Program-made: the position numbers and the translations under genes
The notes under the pieces: model-generated
What the model was told of the DNA's origin: nothing
The model's input: the letters and a program-made list of their open reading frames with translations, nothing else
Databases searched by the model: none
Origin: Candidatus Saccharimonadota bacterium
Lineage (GTDB): Bacteria > Patescibacteriota > Saccharimonadia > Saccharimonadales > Saccharimonadaceae
NCBI GenBank assembly: GCA_024682595.1
Contig: JAIKZA010000029.1
Span: forward strand, 1-33,238
Direction: 5' to 3'
Length of the DNA stretch: 33,238 nt
Part shown: positions 16,867 through 26,505 of the stretch, in pieces
Layout: each line of letters begins with the position of its first letter
Numbering within the stretch: position 1 is the stretch's first letter

Positions 16867-18051
16867 TCAACCGTCAACTCTACCGCCCGCAATTCCAATC
16901 ACTATCTTTGCTAAGTTCTCTGCCGCATGTTCTTTCGTAAAACTATGCAGATTCACCGCTAACCGCTCGCACTCGCGTTCGCTTTTTAATAAATGCACAA
17001 TTGCATCCAATAAGAGCTCTGGTTTCTTCATCATTTTCGAATCCGACACTGCCACGGCGGCCTCCGCCTTTTCATAAGCCTTCGCATTCTTTACTTGATG
17101 ACGCCCTGGCAATTCTTCATTTGGTACCATAATAACCGCCTTTGCCATGCTAGATAGCTCGGTCATCGTAGAGGCGCCCGCCCGCGAAATCACAATGTCC
17201 GCTGCCCCAAACAATTTCCACATTTCGCTCGAAAACTCCACCATCCGAAAATTAGACTTCAATACACCGTCTTCCCATACCTCATAATCTTTCAGATCAA
17301 TCATTTCCGGATAACGTTCGCGCCCAGCCACCAGCATAGCTGAGCTCTTTTTAAGCAACTCTGGGAGAATCTTTCGCATGGTCAAGTTGATATCCTCCGC
17401 CCCCAAACTACCGCCCGTCGCTAAGACAAGCTTTTTCTCAGGATCAAATCCTAATTCTTTCTTTAGACGCTTCTGTTTTGACTCGGAAACCGGCCTAAAC
17501 TCCTCTCCAATTGGAATCCCCGTCCATTCCGCCTTTTCTTCTGGATAAGAATAGTAGCTAAGCGGCATCCCCGTCGCTATTTTCACAGCTTTTTTCGCCA
17601 GTAATCGGTTTGTCAAACCTGGCACCGAATCGCTATCATGAATCACGTATGGAATTCGCAAAATCCGCGCCGCCAAACCTACCGGCAAACACACATAACC
17701 ACCTTTTAGAAATATTGCATCCGGACGATGCGCAACCAATCGGAAAAAACTCTGGAAAAAGCCACCAATAGTCCTGAAAAAATCCGCAAAATTATGCAAA
17801 ACTATATCAAAATGCTTCAAATAATCGATGAATTTAAAACCAGCATAGCGACGCAACTTACCCGAAGCGACTTTCTTTATATCTACATCCATCCCATTTT
17901 CAATGGTGATTTTGCGAGCATTCTTGTAATATTTTTTGTCAGTCCAAAAATCAATCCTCGCCCGCGGACGAATTTTCCAAATCTCACGTACGACGGCGAC
18001 TACCGGCGTAACGTGTCCCCCGCTGCCCCCGCCTACTACTAGAATTCTCAT
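16867..18051 (-). CDS. murG: UDP-N-acetylglucosamine--N-acetylmuramyl-(pentapeptide) transferase
   Basis: MRILVVGGGSGGHVTPVVAVV, VIHDSDSVPGLTNRLL, GGSLGAEDIN, SRAGASTMTEL. Confidence 0.95.
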   Translation of the reverse strand: MRILVVGGGSGGHVTPVVAVVREIWKIRPRARIDFWTDKKYYKNARKITIENGMDVDIKKVASGKLRRYAGFKFIDYLKHFDIVLHNFADFFRTIGGFFQSFFRLVAHRPDAIFLKGGYVCLPVGLAARILRIPYVIHDSDSVPGLTNRLLAKKAVKIATGMPLSYYSYPEEKAEWTGIPIGEEFRPVSESKQKRLKKELGFDPEKKLVLATGGSLGAEDINLTMRKILPELLKKSSAMLVAGRERYPEMIDLKDYEVWEDGVLKSNFRMVEFSSEMWKLFGAADIVISRAGASTMTELSSMAKAVIMVPNEELPGRHQVKNAKAYEKAEAAVAVSDSKMMKKPELLLDAIVHLLKSERECERLAVNLHSFTKEHAAENLAKIVIGIAGGRVDG

Positions 18052-19168
18052 CGATTGCCTCTCTCTTTGTCCATCTAGATATTTGTAATGTCATACCCAC
18101 AGCAAACGAAACGAACATCATGCTCGTACCGCCGTGGCTTAAGAACGGCAACGTGATACCCTTCATCGGCATCAGCGCTAGCATTCCACCTACATTAATT
18201 ATAACATGAGCAAAAATCCAGGTAAAAACACCTACCGTGAACAGATTCTGCTCATCATCCTCCGTGCAACGAGAGACATTTAGAATGCGTATCAACATCA
18301 CCGCATAAGCAATCAGTATAATTACCGCCCCAAAGAAACCCCACGCTTCCCCCACTACCGAAAATATCGAATCACTCGGCGCTTCTGGTAGATAACCGGT
18401 AGTCTGAACGCTATTGCCCAAACCCACACCAAAAGCTCCACCCGTACCGAAGCCAATCAATGAATTCATAATATGGAAATCATCCCCTTTGCCACTAAAG
18501 CTTGCTAGACGATCCAATCGGTGCGGCGCCACCTTAATCAATACCACAACACACGCAAGAATAACTAACGCGAAAATACCCAGTTGCTTCCACGGCATCT
18601 CGCCCACAAACATCATTGCCGCCAACATTAAATAAATTACTGCCGTACTCCCTAAATCCTTCTCCAGAAACGCCACTACGAAAGCCACCGCCGCAATCAC
18701 TAACCCCATCGGAAGCCAAAACTCACTCTTTGCCAGTTGCTTCTTCTTGCGCCGATCCGAAATCAACCAGGCGCCGTAAAAAAGTACCGCAATCTTCAAG
18801 AACTCGGCCGGCTGGAAACTTCCCAGTAACGGGAAATTCAAAGCCCTACATGCACCCTCATCACAAATAACAAAACTACCACCAATCCCCGCGCGCCCCA
18901 ATGCCGCCGTCAGAAAACAGAGCGCAAACGCAATAATAGTCAGCCATTTACTATATGTACCAATCAGCTTGTATGGCAAAAAAGCACCAATCCCCAAAAC
19001 CGCCAACGATGCAAAAATCGCTTTTAAGTGCCCGGAAAAATAATAATCACTAGAGAAGCCCTCGGACTGTGCCGTGCGCGGACCAATTGCATAGACAATA
19101 ATCAACCCCGCCGCCATCAAACCTAGCGTTATCAATAAAATTGAAAAATCGGGCCGGTGCTTTCTCAC
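17984..19168 (-). CDS. ftsW: FtsW/RodA/SpoVE family lipid II glycosyltransferase
   Basis: Polytopic protein with QPAEFLKIAVLFY, EKDLGSTAVIYL, GFGTGGAFGVGLGNSVQ, LPFLSHGGTSM; overlaps the murG start by 68 nt. Confidence 0.93.
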   Translation of the reverse strand: MRKHRPDFSILLITLGLMAAGLIIVYAIGPRTAQSEGFSSDYYFSGHLKAIFASLAVLGIGAFLPYKLIGTYSKWLTIIAFALCFLTAALGRAGIGGSFVICDEGACRALNFPLLGSFQPAEFLKIAVLFYGAWLISDRRKKKQLAKSEFWLPMGLVIAAVAFVVAFLEKDLGSTAVIYLMLAAMMFVGEMPWKQLGIFALVILACVVVLIKVAPHRLDRLASFSGKGDDFHIMNSLIGFGTGGAFGVGLGNSVQTTGYLPEAPSDSIFSVVGEAWGFFGAVIILIAYAVMLIRILNVSRCTEDDEQNLFTVGVFTWIFAHVIINVGGMLALMPMKGITLPFLSHGGTSMMFVSFAVGMTLQISRWTKREAIDENSSSRRGQRGTRYAGSRRRT

Positions 19169-20196
19169 TTAATAATGCCCCCACCCATTGCCAAAAATAT
19201 CCCAAGCATCGCCGTCACGCCACCAATAATCCAAAAACGCATCACAACCTTGCTCTCTTCCCAACCCTTCGCCTGCAGATGGTGATGTAAAGGTGCCGAA
19301 ACAAAGATTTTTCGATGGAAGAATTTCTTTGAGCAAATCTGAATCAGTGAGCTCCCCGCCTCAACCACAAACAGCACGCCAATCACCGGTAGTAATAAGA
19401 ACGAATTAGTCATCATCGCAACGACCCCTAATCCCGCACCAAGCGCAAATGAACCAGTATCCCCCATCATAAAGCGCGCCGGATAAACATTGAACCAAAT
19501 GTACGATAACAACGCCCCTAGCACAATAAAGCAAAAACCTGCTAAGAACCATTGTTCCTGCAATAAGGCAATTACACCGTAAGAACCATATGCCAACATC
19601 GCTAAACCGCCAGCCAAACCGTCTAGCCCATCCGAGATATTAACCGCATTGCCCGTTGCTACCACCGCAAACGCAAACAATACTATCATCCCAACTACGC
19701 CAATATTAATTGCACCCATAAATGGCACCGCCACCGATGTCCAGCCGAGTTTTACCGCAAAGAACCACCCCAAGGCCGCGCCTAAGGCCGTAATCATTGC
19801 AAATTTTACCGGTGCCCGCAAGCCCGCGGCTGCATTCTTGCCAAACAAGTTAATTACGTCATCAATAAAACCAATTAGCCCACCGCCCACAAACGCCGCA
19901 ATCGGCAGCCAAGTCTGACCACGGTTCAGACAATTGCAAGCAATTAGCACCACCGGTACTGTCACTAGCATAATCATCCCCGCCATCGTCGGGAAATGGC
20001 GCTTTATCTTATCCTTGTGGAGCTTGTTCATTACTGTCAATTCCGCGCCAGTCACATCTACACTTTTTTGCCGCTTCCAAAGCTTATGCTTGTATGCAAA
20101 AGTCGTATAAATCGGCGTTAAAAACATCGACAGCAAGAAAGCCCCCAACGCCAAAATTAGCTCGTATCCAATATTAGAATTTATATCCGCTAACAT
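19165..20196 (-). CDS. mraY: Phospho-N-acetylmuramoyl-pentapeptide-transferase
   Basis: FPTMAGMIML, GLIGFIDDVINL, NISDGLDGLAGG, MGDTGSFALGA, HHHLQAKGWEE. Confidence 0.96.
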   Translation of the reverse strand: MLADINSNIGYELILALGAFLLSMFLTPIYTTFAYKHKLWKRQKSVDVTGAELTVMNKLHKDKIKRHFPTMAGMIMLVTVPVVLIACNCLNRGQTWLPIAAFVGGGLIGFIDDVINLFGKNAAAGLRAPVKFAMITALGAALGWFFAVKLGWTSVAVPFMGAINIGVVGMIVLFAFAVVATGNAVNISDGLDGLAGGLAMLAYGSYGVIALLQEQWFLAGFCFIVLGALLSYIWFNVYPARFMMGDTGSFALGAGLGVVAMMTNSFLLLPVIGVLFVVEAGSSLIQICSKKFFHRKIFVSAPLHHHLQAKGWEESKVVMRFWIIGGVTAMLGIFLAMGGGIIK

Positions 20197-20212
20197 TCCG
20201 ACATAATCCTTT

Positions 20213-21958
20213 CTATTTTATCGGCTCTATCCTTAAATATTCTAACAAATAATTACTAATCTCAGTAAACACTGGCACCGCATCAAGTGACCCCCACAGC
20301 AAGCTACTGCCGTCCAGGCGCACCATCACCACATATTCCGGCATTGAACCCTGCTGGTTTTTGCGACCATACCCAATCACGCTAGCTATTGTCGCATCAG
20401 ACGTATATTTACCGCTCGCATCATAGGTCTCCGAAGTACCAGTCTTAATTCCAATCTTATAGCCAGCTTTATCACCAGACCGCGGCACTTCCTTGCTGCG
20501 CACCTCTTCTAACATCGAACGCATCTGCTCGCTAGTATTTTCCGAAACAGTCTGGCGCAGAGCCTTCTTATTTTCGTCCTTGTAGAATGCGTCATTCTTC
20601 ATTGTCCCCGCGATTATAGTTGGCTGATAGTAATCGCCGCCATTCACTAACGACGAGAATGCCGCCGCCACTTGGATCATCGTTAGGTTCATCCCCTGCC
20701 CGAAAGTCATATTTGCATAACGTACCGCATTACCTTCATCTTCTTCTGGGCTAATAATTATCCCCGGCGCATCATTCAACTCAATACCAGTACGCTTCCC
20801 CAGGCCAAAATTGTCCGTCAGGTAACTATACAGCTTCGTTCGCGCAGCCTTAGTAATCTTACCCCCGCCCAAACGGCGCAACGCTTCAATAGAACCAGTA
20901 TTAAATGAATAGTCTAAAGCCGTTCGAAAAGTAATCTCGCCCAAAGCCGTATTTGTTAACGCATTCTGCATTCGACGATCTTCGACGTACGTGTAACCCT
21001 TATTATAATAGGTGTCGGTTGGGACCATTGCCCCTTCATTGATTGCCGCCGCATAAGTAAAAGTCTTACACACCGATGCTGGCTCATATGGCGATTCAAT
21101 TACGCGATTAGTAAACAGGCTCGCATCCTTTACCTGATAATATTTCTCCGGATCAAATGTCGGATAATTCGCCATCGCCAAGACTTTTCCCGTATTTGGG
21201 TCCATCACGATGGCACTGGCAGCCGTTATTGCCTTGTTATTGTCCATACGCGTTTTTAGAATCTTCTCAACCTTCCTTTGTATGTTTTCATCTACCGTTA
21301 ATACGATATTTTCGCCGTCTTGCGCCGGTATTTCTACATTATCATCACCAATCGAGAGCGGAATATCATGCACGTCGGTTACAGTCTTCAATAGCCCATC
21401 CTTGCCAGACAGCCGATCATTTAAAGCACCCTCAAGCCCCGTACCTACATTTTCCGCATTAATAAAGCCCAATATTTGCGCCCCCAACTGCCCTGCCGGA
21501 TAGACACGCCGCGAGGTTTCTTTCTGGCCAACACCCTGCAAATTTGCCTCCCTGACTTTCGTAACCGTCTCATAATTAACATGCTTCGCAACCTCAACGT
21601 ACCCGCTCTTCATGTTAGACCAAACTTTTTTCCAAGTCGTAATCATCTGGTCGCCGAGTATATTGGTTAATTGCGCCTGCACTTTATCTTTATCTGCCAC
21701 ATAGCTCGGATCTACAAAAATCAGCCAAGTCCTTTCATTCATCACGACTGGAGTTGTCGAATTCTTGCCATCCATCATATGCACTTCACCCCTTTTTGCC
21801 AGCAAAGAATATTTAGAAATACGCAACTCACTAGCCGCATCGACGTATTTACGATGGTCGATAATTTGTACCAAAAACAGCCTAGCAACTGCAATAAAAA
21901 ACAGCACAAACAATGCGACATATATCAATAAATAACGCGACTTACGCGACATAAACAT
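20213..21958 (-). CDS. ftsI: Penicillin-binding protein 2/3 (FtsI-type transpeptidase)
   Basis: SVCK (SxxK), YSFNTG (SxN), KTGTSE motifs; N-terminal TM. Confidence 0.93.
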   Translation of the reverse strand: MFMSRKSRYLLIYVALFVLFFIAVARLFLVQIIDHRKYVDAASELRISKYSLLAKRGEVHMMDGKNSTTPVVMNERTWLIFVDPSYVADKDKVQAQLTNILGDQMITTWKKVWSNMKSGYVEVAKHVNYETVTKVREANLQGVGQKETSRRVYPAGQLGAQILGFINAENVGTGLEGALNDRLSGKDGLLKTVTDVHDIPLSIGDDNVEIPAQDGENIVLTVDENIQRKVEKILKTRMDNNKAITAASAIVMDPNTGKVLAMANYPTFDPEKYYQVKDASLFTNRVIESPYEPASVCKTFTYAAAINEGAMVPTDTYYNKGYTYVEDRRMQNALTNTALGEITFRTALDYSFNTGSIEALRRLGGGKITKAARTKLYSYLTDNFGLGKRTGIELNDAPGIIISPEEDEGNAVRYANMTFGQGMNLTMIQVAAAFSSLVNGGDYYQPTIIAGTMKNDAFYKDENKKALRQTVSENTSEQMRSMLEEVRSKEVPRSGDKAGYKIGIKTGTSETYDASGKYTSDATIASVIGYGRKNQQGSMPEYVVMVRLDGSSLLWGSLDAVPVFTEISNYLLEYLRIEPIK

Positions 21959-22031
21959 AAGAAAATTATACTACACTTAAAAACAAAAAACTCCGGCTTG
22001 CCCACCGGAATTCTTGTACAAGAAAAATGGA

Positions 22032-22397
22032 TTATTCTTTTACAAAATCCGCACTATTTGCGTCAACCATTGTTGCCGCAACTTTATTCTTGTCCTCGTC
22101 AGCCGCCGCCGCGGTTATTTTCGCATTTTCCACCGCTAAAGCATCGCGCTGCGCTTCGAGGTCTACTATCTCACTATCTACCTTGGCTATTTCGACGTCA
22201 TAGTTCGTAACTTTCGTACTCTGCGTCAGAAAGATTAAGCCGGTCAGTAACACAATTAAAACAATCGCAATTGTATGATTAACTGGCCCCAGGACAATTT
22301 TCGAGTTATGGCGTACTGCATTACGATTACGCGCCCACGTACTCGACGATGCACTGCTCGATCCTGTCATTCTCCTAGTTGCATAATATGCTGGCAT
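22032..22397 (-). CDS. FtsL-like small single-pass protein
   Basis: One TM (TIAIVLIVLLTGLIFLT) followed by a short coiled-coil-like segment, between rsmH and ftsI. The start at MPAYYATRR is preferred because the ORF-track extension reads through a terminator-like hairpin. Confidence 0.65.
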   Translation of the reverse strand: MPAYYATRRMTGSSSASSSTWARNRNAVRHNSKIVLGPVNHTIAIVLIVLLTGLIFLTQSTKVTNYDVEIAKVDSEIVDLEAQRDALAVENAKITAAAADEDKNKVAATMVDANSADFVKE

Positions 22398-22446
22398 CAA
22401 AATATCCTGTTTGTTTTTACTATTCTTTGTTTTTATCTCTACATGC

Positions 22447-22503
22447 AAAAAGCTTTGGTGGTAGACCGAGCGCCAAGAGAAGAAACGCCCAGTCTCACCA
22501 AAG
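22447..22503 (-). terminator. Terminator/attenuator hairpin in front of the FtsL-like gene
   Basis: Minus strand CTTTGGTGAGACTGGGCG ... CGCTCGGTCTACCACCAAAG-CTTTTTG, about 50 nt before the start codon. Confidence 0.65.
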
Positions 22504-22818
22504 AAGGTCAAAAATGTTTTTTAGGTCTTACACACTCCGCACTAACTACACCTACTGTAGAGGCACCCCGAGACCGGGGCATATAGGTTAGTCTCTGCGT
22601 ATTAAATAATAAGCATTAAAAAGATATTTACCGGTCAAAATAAAAATCTTTAATTGGTCAAGATATTGCCGATTATTTAGCGGAAGTGAACTTTTACCTG
22701 TTGTGCACGGCTTCTATTCGTAACGATAATCTTCGCCATACTGTTTACTCCTTTTTGTTTTTTTATTTTTATTACGATGACGCTCGCCCGTTCCGCTTTA
22801 AGCGCCATCAAAGATTGG

Positions 22819-23694
22819 TCAGATCCTTTTTGCCACTCTTAGCTTTGCGCTGCGCGCGCGTGGATTATTAACAATTTCCGTATTATCCGCAACAATCGGT
22901 TTCTTAGTTACTATACTTAATGTCGACTCTAATCCTTTGCTACTCTCATCCTTAAAAAAATTCTTGATGAGTCGATCTTCCAGACTATGAAAAGTAATTA
23001 TCGCTACCCTTCCGCCCGGATTTAATAACTTCGGCAATAAAGGCAATGTCCGTTCGATGATCCCCAATTCATCATTAACAACAATCCTTATCGCCTGAAA
23101 AATCCGTGTCGCCGGATGCGTATGCGAGTACGGTGATTTTGACTTTATTAAATCAGCGAGTTCGGTAGTTGTTTCGACTGGCCGATTCATGCAGATTTCG
23201 CGGGCTAGCAATTCAGCACGACCACGTCGTTCCTCTGCGTATTTCTCAAAAATATCCGCTAATTTTCGTTCGCTCCATCTATTAACAATCGTCCAAGCGT
23301 CCAAATCTTGCGACTCATCCATTCGCATATCGAGCCGCGCCTCTTTATTGAACGAAAATCCCCTTTCAGGTCTATCTAGTTGCGGCGAAGAAACTCCAAA
23401 GTCCGCCAGAATCATATCGAAGCTAATTTCACTCTCCACAAGTCGTAGCGCAGTACTATAAAAATCATCATGCATCAATTTCGGCTTCACCCTTTGGTAC
23501 TTCGCCTCCAAGAAATCTATCGCATTCTGATCACGGTCATTTAGGACCGCACCATTATAGTTCCGAGTTACTTCCAAAATTTTATCAGCATGCCCACCAT
23601 ATCCCGCCGTAAGGTCTAAATATGTTTCACCTTCTGCCGGCTGCAGATACTTTAATACATCCGATAATAACACTGGAATATGAACTTCATTCAT
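22819..23694 (-). CDS. rsmH: 16S rRNA (cytosine(1402)-N(4))-methyltransferase
   Basis: HIPVLLSDVLKYL, DLTAGYGGHADKIL, DFGVSSPQLDRPERGFSF, HSLEDRLIKNFF, NPRARSAKLRVAKRI. Confidence 0.96.
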   Translation of the reverse strand: MNEVHIPVLLSDVLKYLQPAEGETYLDLTAGYGGHADKILEVTRNYNGAVLNDRDQNAIDFLEAKYQRVKPKLMHDDFYSTALRLVESEISFDMILADFGVSSPQLDRPERGFSFNKEARLDMRMDESQDLDAWTIVNRWSERKLADIFEKYAEERRGRAELLAREICMNRPVETTTELADLIKSKSPYSHTHPATRIFQAIRIVVNDELGIIERTLPLLPKLLNPGGRVAIITFHSLEDRLIKNFFKDESSKGLESTLSIVTKKPIVADNTEIVNNPRARSAKLRVAKRI

Positions 23695-23700
23695 TTCTTC

Positions 23701-23706
23701 ATTATA
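23701..23706 (-). promoter_or_regulatory. -10 element (TATAAT) 6 nt before the rsmH ATG, suggesting leaderless transcription
   Basis: Minus strand TATAAT-GAAGAA-ATGAATGAAG; no good -35. Confidence 0.45.
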
Positions 23707-24496
23707 TCTTAGTTCGAACCCGAGCATCTAGAAATTTCAGGTTTTTGTGTTTTTTGTTGTTTATTTTGTCCTTAACACATTTAAGAATCCACAATTACTG
23801 CTAGCATTTAGCCAACACATTAATTATGGAGTTGAGAGACTTAATTTGTGTGAGGTGAGTTATATGTTTGGGAGGTGTGTATTTTAATGAATGTACCTGC
23901 GGTTTCTGTTTCGCGTATCCTAAACGCGCCCAAAACTCCTAGATGTTCGGATTCGAACGTTTTTAACGTGCTTTAAAATAAATACCAATTATTTCTTTGA
24001 CAACGTAATAATTTGGTAGCCTTGCGACTGGTCCTTTAATTCGATCTTCTTTTTCATTTTTGCTTTTCCAATCGTTCCTTTGGTTTTATTTTTGTTTCGT
24101 GGTTTTTATGTTGTTTCCACTTGTCCTTAGTTTAGACAACAAATTCGTATATTGCAAGACCCATTTTTGCACAGTTTTCCACATTCCGGTGCAAAACTAC
24201 CCACCCTAACAGAGAAATAACCGAACAAAAAAATTGTTCCGCTCATGCTTTTCCACACTTGCACATTTTTATATCCCATTCTTTAATAACCGAACATACA
24301 AGCTATTGCATTTTATGCAATATATTTTGAAACATGCGCACTCCCCTCCATTGACTAATCTGTACAAACATTATATGATAATAATAATTAAGATACTATG
24401 GACAGTATTATATATACATCCCTATCGTCTTGTAGCTCATTAATAATTTCATTCGTATATTCGCAAATTTACACACAGGAGGTTTCAAAAGTATTG

Positions 24497-24720
24497 AGAA
24501 GAGTAATAAGAGATTATTGGAATTGTAACTATTGCGGCACGACAGGCATTGCAGGTAATGTCTATACTTGCCCCAGCTACAAAAAAGCACGCGGCAAAGA
24601 TGCAGTCCTTCATATTGCCCTGCGCGACGACATTGCCCCCGTCCCTGATACTATTCCCGTCATAGATATAGATACTACATCAGCATTATTACGGTAATTA
24701 TCCTTGCAATAGCCTACATT
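24497..24720 (+). pseudogene. Small zinc-ribbon protein with a C-terminal TM helix in a shifted frame
   Basis: AGGAGG then TTG start; RRVIRDYWNCNYCGTTGIAGNVYTCPSYKKARGK...; a -1 shift near 24675 yields ISIITVIILAIAYILSS*. Confidence 0.5.
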
Positions 24721-24780
24721 CTAAGCTCCTAATCCCGAATGGTCGCACGATTATCTTATACGAATGAAAAAATAGCAAGA

Positions 24781-24810
24781 GACCCGGGAATTCCTTCCCG
24801 GGCTTTTTTA
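24781..24810 (+). terminator. Rho-independent terminator
   Basis: GACCCGGGAA-TTCC-TTCCCGGGC-TTTTTT. Confidence 0.85.
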
Positions 24811-24867
24811 ATCTAATGTTCTCAATTTAATCATCCTCTTGGTATACAAAAGGACGATTCTTCAAAA

Positions 24868-24896
24868 TTGACATAAATATTAATATATGATAAAAT
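24868..24896 (+). promoter_or_regulatory. Sigma-70-type promoter
   Basis: TTGACA, 17-nt spacer, TAAAAT, upstream of the CDS at 24951. Confidence 0.65.
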
Positions 24897-24950
24897 AGAG
24901 AGATACATTGCACCTAAACATTTTTTGTCTATCTGTAAGGAGGTACTTAC

Positions 24951-25733
24951 ATGCGAGATAGTAGTAAAACTTTCATCTATCGCCTTATCGCCAACGTCAT
25001 AGGCTTCGCGGCCGGGTTATTCTTCGCTGCCATTTGCATACATTTTCTCCTTGGAACAACCGCCAGCCATGTCGCCACGACTACCACTACACTATCTATG
25101 ATCAAGGCGCCTGCCATGTTTTTAACCGCGAGCATTATTACGTGTATCATTATCGCTAAGAGTACGACAGTAATAGCACTAGATGCAGCTATAGGATTTA
25201 TAGCCATGCCATTCTTATGGACTTACATCAAGATAACAGACACACTCAATCTGCGCCCCGTAATGTCACCAACTTCAGCTATTGCTACAATAGAGATGGT
25301 TATCGTCGGGGCTATAACAGCCACGGTTCTGCGCAAGTTCGCCGAAAGAGAAACATTATATCGCAACATCTATCGCGCATCATTCCTGCTAGTTCTTCCC
25401 CTCGCAAACACATTTACCAGATCAAACGTACATGTTTTGAGCATTCTCTCTGGCTACATACTGACGTATGTTTATCTGAACATAAGTCAGCAACGGAGTG
25501 ACGCCACAGTCGACACAGAAGATGACGGTCAATTCTCCGTAGCCCCCAACGCAATCACATATCTGGATCAGCAGGAAGACGCCGTCGCAATCACGATGAT
25601 TGTGGCAAATAATGCATCGGTCGCATCGTTTAAAAATAGCTCTTCAAAAAGCAGAGTTAGGAATAAACGGAAAAAGACCAAAAGATGGCGAGAGCTCAGA
25701 ATGTGGAGACGCAGAAGCAAAAGAAGCCGTTAA
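24951..25733 (+). CDS. Hypothetical multi-pass membrane protein with a K/R-rich tail
   Basis: AAGGAGG before ATG, several hydrophobic helices, own promoter and terminator. Confidence 0.75.
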   Translation: MRDSSKTFIYRLIANVIGFAAGLFFAAICIHFLLGTTASHVATTTTTLSMIKAPAMFLTASIITCIIIAKSTTVIALDAAIGFIAMPFLWTYIKITDTLNLRPVMSPTSAIATIEMVIVGAITATVLRKFAERETLYRNIYRASFLLVLPLANTFTRSNVHVLSILSGYILTYVYLNISQQRSDATVDTEDDGQFSVAPNAITYLDQQEDAVAITMIVANNASVASFKNSSSKSRVRNKRKKTKRWRELRMWRRRSKRSR

Positions 25734-25775
25734 AAACTGCACCACCGCTAGACAAAAAACGCACCTTCGACGCAA

Positions 25776-25806
25776 AAGGCCCGGATATACAATCCGGGCC
25801 TTCTTT
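25776..25806 (+). terminator. Rho-independent terminator
   Basis: AAGGCCCGGAT-ATAC-AATCCGGGCCTTCTTT. Confidence 0.8.
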
Positions 25807-25823
25807 CGTGTAAGTGTCTTGCC

Positions 25824-26429
25824 TTATTGACCCAGCGGACAAAAGACCCAATAGTTCTCAGTGCAAAATACTACATGATAGCATTTCTCATTAGGGTATT
25901 CCTCTTTCTTCCAGCCCTCCAAATCGAATCTATACTCGTCCCCGTTCGGCTGTACGAAAATTGCCAACTTCTCACCGCTTTCACTATCCTCATCTATTCG
26001 ATCGAAACGGCCAATCACTGGCGCAACGTTCTTCTCGTACTGCACTCTAAAAACGCCACCTATTAACCACCCAGTTTGGCAGCCATAACTTATCGCGTAA
26101 TATATATGCAACGGAAATGGAGCCATTGGCAGTATTTTGGCTAAGAGTAGGAATAATAATATATACCCTACCAAATAGAATAAAAAACTTATCGCCGTGC
26201 GAAACGTCACATTCAATTCACACGCTCGTTTGTTACATCTCTCATAATAGCCACACCCCATGCCGTCCTCTCTCAGATATGACACTACGAAGCCTACAGA
26301 ACGTCCATAAAACTGCAACAACATTATAAGTTTGCCTGACAGATCTGCTACCACCCATAAGATAATTCCACAAGCCAAAAACACACCAACTACACTTACA
26401 ACTGTTTTAAGCATCAACACGCCAGTCAC
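25824..26429 (-). CDS. Hypothetical membrane protein (about 200 aa)
   Basis: Two or more N-terminal hydrophobic helices and a C-terminal soluble part; exact start uncertain (GTG at 26429 or the internal ATG). Confidence 0.6.
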   Translation of the reverse strand: MTGVLMLKTVVSVVGVFLACGIILWVVADLSGKLIMLLQFYGRSVGFVVSYLREDGMGCGYYERCNKRACELNVTFRTAISFLFYLVGYILLFLLLAKILPMAPFPLHIYYAISYGCQTGWLIGGVFRVQYEKNVAPVIGRFDRIDEDSESGEKLAIFVQPNGDEYRFDLEGWKKEEYPNEKCYHVVFCTENYWVFCPLGQ

Positions 26430-26505
26430 CCCCTTTCCATCAAAAACTACTTAGCCGTGTCTAATTTATTGTCTAAGAAACGCTTACTTGCGTCAAGCGT
26501 AAGAG

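Noticed and set aside
24165-24296. Calling this region oriC
   Set aside because: Only three loose DnaA-box-like motifs, dnaA not in the window, no skew data; kept only as an observation.
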